The position numbers and the translations under genes were made by a program. DNA of 64,000 nt from Bacteroides mediterraneensis (GTDB lineage: Bacteria > Bacteroidota > Bacteroidia > Bacteroidales > Bacteroidaceae): positions 3,286,001 through 3,350,000 of the forward strand of contig NZ_DAJPEN010000001.1 of the NCBI RefSeq assembly GCF_025993685.1. Direction: 5' to 3'. Within the stretch, counting starts at the first letter, position 1, and each line of letters opens with the position of its first letter. Shown here in pieces: positions 62,361 through 64,000 of this stretch. The notes under the pieces are model-generated. The model did not search any database, was not told the DNA's origin, and was given only the letters and a program-made list of their open reading frames with translations.

Positions 62361-64000
62361 ATGAAAAAGATAACTTCAACCCTACTTTTATCCCTCGGTA
62401 TCACAGGAGGAATACTCACATCTTGTGACATAGATAGATTCCCTAATAATTATATGGCGACAGAGCAGGTAGCAGAAAACCAGGAGATACTTTTCGACAA
62501 CATGTTGAACGGTATGTACGCACAGCTGAAAACCTGGTCAGACCCTATGCACCGTCTTGGTGAATATGCCGGCGACAACATGATGATCCGTGGCGCCTCA
62601 ACCGACGCATTTTATGAATTCATCACTTATTCACGTACCCCCGACAACTATCGTCTGCAGAATTTCTGGGACTATGGATACAAAGCCATTGCACAGGCTT
62701 CCAATATCATCAAAATGGCCGGACAGACAGACGACTCAGCTATCAGGAGCAAGCTGGGAGAATGTTACTACGTGCGAGGGATGATGTATTTCTACCTGTG
62801 CCGGGCCTTCGGACGCCCCTACTACCAGGCACCCGACAAGAACCTGGGAGTACCTATCGTCAATGGAACACCGGATGAAGCAACAATCAGCAACCTGTCT
62901 TTACCCGACCGTTCTACGGTTAAAGAAACCTACCAGCAGGCCATCAACGATTTGCGTACAGCGGAACAGCTGATTACCACCTCGTTCCAAAATGCGGATT
63001 TTGCTTCCAAAGAAGCGGCCCAGGCCATGTTGTCACGTGTATATCTCTATATGAGCGGCACTTATGAAAATCCCAACACGGAATATGCGGACTCCGCACG
63101 CTACTATGCCGATTTGGTAATCCAATCTCCCAACTTCCATCTGGTATCGCGTGAAGACTATATGAAATCACCGCGGACAGCCCCCGAAAACTATCCGGAA
63201 GATATTTTCGTCATCAAACGTCTGGCAGCCGACTTCCCTGGCGATGAATACTACTACACCATTGGAGGTATGTACTCCAACCTTGGAGGTATGGGATGGG
63301 GCGAAATGTATGCCAGCGCCAAATACCTTGACCTGTTGAACGAAACCAAACGTAACGACTGGAGAAAAGGAGATGACGGAATCGTGGATGCAAGAGCCAA
63401 ATTCATTGAACCTCAATACGCCACAGACGACAACGGAAACTATACCGAGGTATTGCGTTTCATCACTCCGAATGCAACGGGTACCGGATATGCTTATGTA
63501 CAGCTTCCGGTGAACGACACCTATACGGAATGTTATACAGTAGACGAGAACGGCAATCCGAAAGACAAATATGCCATCACTCCTTATACGACAGGCAGAA
63601 CGGCTGACGAACAGTACTACACCATCAACTACGGGGGTGCAAGCTACGTCGGTGTCATTGATTATCAGATGTCACTCAACAATGGCTATCCGATGTTCTA
63701 CATTACCAAGTGTTCTCGGGAAGATAACCTGGAATCACAGCTACATTCACCCATTATCTCCCGCCTGGATGAAATGTACCTGAACCGTGCAGAGGCCTAT
63801 GTAAAACTGGGACAGCTTGAAAAAGCAAGAGCCGATATCAACACCATACGTACACGAGCCATCAATGACCAAGCCGCTTACGATGCCACTACATTCGCAG
63901 CCAACGCAGCCCAACTGGTTGACAAAGAACGCCAGCTGGAACTGGCTTACCAGGCCGAACGCAGCTATGATGTGTTCCGTAACGGAGGCACACTGACCCG
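62361..64000 (+). CDS. SusD/RagB family lipoprotein, truncated by window edge
   Basis: The ATG at 62361 opens a frame that runs to the window end (546 codons visible, no stop). The signal peptide ends GILTSCDID, giving a lipidated surface protein. SusD helical repeats (NMLNGMYAQLKTW, GECYYVRGMMYFYLCRAFG) and the start of the C-terminal domain (ISRLDEMYLNRAEAYVKLG, QLELAYQAERSYDVFRNGG) are clear. It begins 13 bp after the SusC stop and is that transporter's partner. Only the last few dozen residues are probably missing. Confidence 0.96.
   Translation, partial: MKKITSTLLLSLGITGGILTSCDIDRFPNNYMATEQVAENQEILFDNMLNGMYAQLKTWSDPMHRLGEYAGDNMMIRGASTDAFYEFITYSRTPDNYRLQNFWDYGYKAIAQASNIIKMAGQTDDSAIRSKLGECYYVRGMMYFYLCRAFGRPYYQAPDKNLGVPIVNGTPDEATISNLSLPDRSTVKETYQQAINDLRTAEQLITTSFQNADFASKEAAQAMLSRVYLYMSGTYENPNTEYADSARYYADLVIQSPNFHLVSREDYMKSPRTAPENYPEDIFVIKRLAADFPGDEYYYTIGGMYSNLGGMGWGEMYASAKYLDLLNETKRNDWRKGDDGIVDARAKFIEPQYATDDNGNYTEVLRFITPNATGTGYAYVQLPVNDTYTECYTVDENGNPKDKYAITPYTTGRTADEQYYTINYGGASYVGVIDYQMSLNNGYPMFYITKCSREDNLESQLHSPIISRLDEMYLNRAEAYVKLGQLEKARADINTIRTRAINDQAAYDATTFAANAAQLVDKERQLELAYQAERSYDVFRNGGTLT

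Overview
This 64-kb window is chromosomal DNA of a gut Bacteroidales bacterium, most likely Bacteroides or Phocaeicola. The evidence is four SusC/SusD outer-membrane uptake pairs plus a fifth at the right edge, promoters of the Bacteroidota type (-7 box TAnnTTTG), weak Shine-Dalgarno sequences, and an 11-subunit-type complex I operon with fused NuoCD and no NuoEFG. No rRNA, tRNA, CRISPR array, transposase or phage structural gene was recognised.

Layout. (1) 1-5282, plus strand: a tripartite RND multidrug efflux operon (adaptor, whose 5' end lies outside the window, then AcrB-type pump, then TolC-type outer-membrane lipoprotein). (2) 5789-17559, minus strand: housekeeping and accessory genes. 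These are an M13 metallopeptidase lipoprotein, an ABC-F ATPase, a BASS-family transporter, class I fumarase, a TlpA-like thioredoxin protein, a DUF4954 left-handed beta-helix protein and the GTPase HflX. (3) 17662-40385: a nutrient-uptake region with two minus-strand SusCD operons, a tyrosine recombinase, and two plus-strand SusCD pairs whose susC genes have no 5' end. (4) 40544-48507: a nucleotidyltransferase (minus), then TamB and a TamA/BamA-like barrel (plus). (5) 48614-59031: a small membrane-anchored protein of unknown function and the nuoA-B-CD-H-I-J-K-L-M-N operon. (6) 59303-64000: another SusC and a SusD cut by the window end.

The standout is a susC recombination cassette array (shufflon). 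The complete minus-strand susC at 24787-27969 (called A here) contains a 57-bp stretch that recurs with one mismatch, in inverted orientation, at the very start of the truncated plus-strand susC genes at 29817 (B) and 36144 (C). In each copy it begins with the same 15-bp near-palindrome AGTTCCGCGGGAACT and is in the same reading frame. The recombinase gene (28309-29472) lies between A and B. Inversion A x B (about 2.06 kb) or A x C (about 8.4 kb) would move the single promoter, start codon, signal peptide and N-terminal domain (67 codons) from A onto B or C. This would produce full-length SusC proteins of 1058 or 988 aa, each followed by its own SusD. As drawn, A is ON and B and C are OFF. SusC/SusD phase variation by a tyrosine recombinase is known in Bacteroides fragilis. 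This three-body arrangement, with a AAA-ATPase/nuclease-fold gene and a 22-bp phased repeat array inside the moving DNA, is the part of the window most worth following up.
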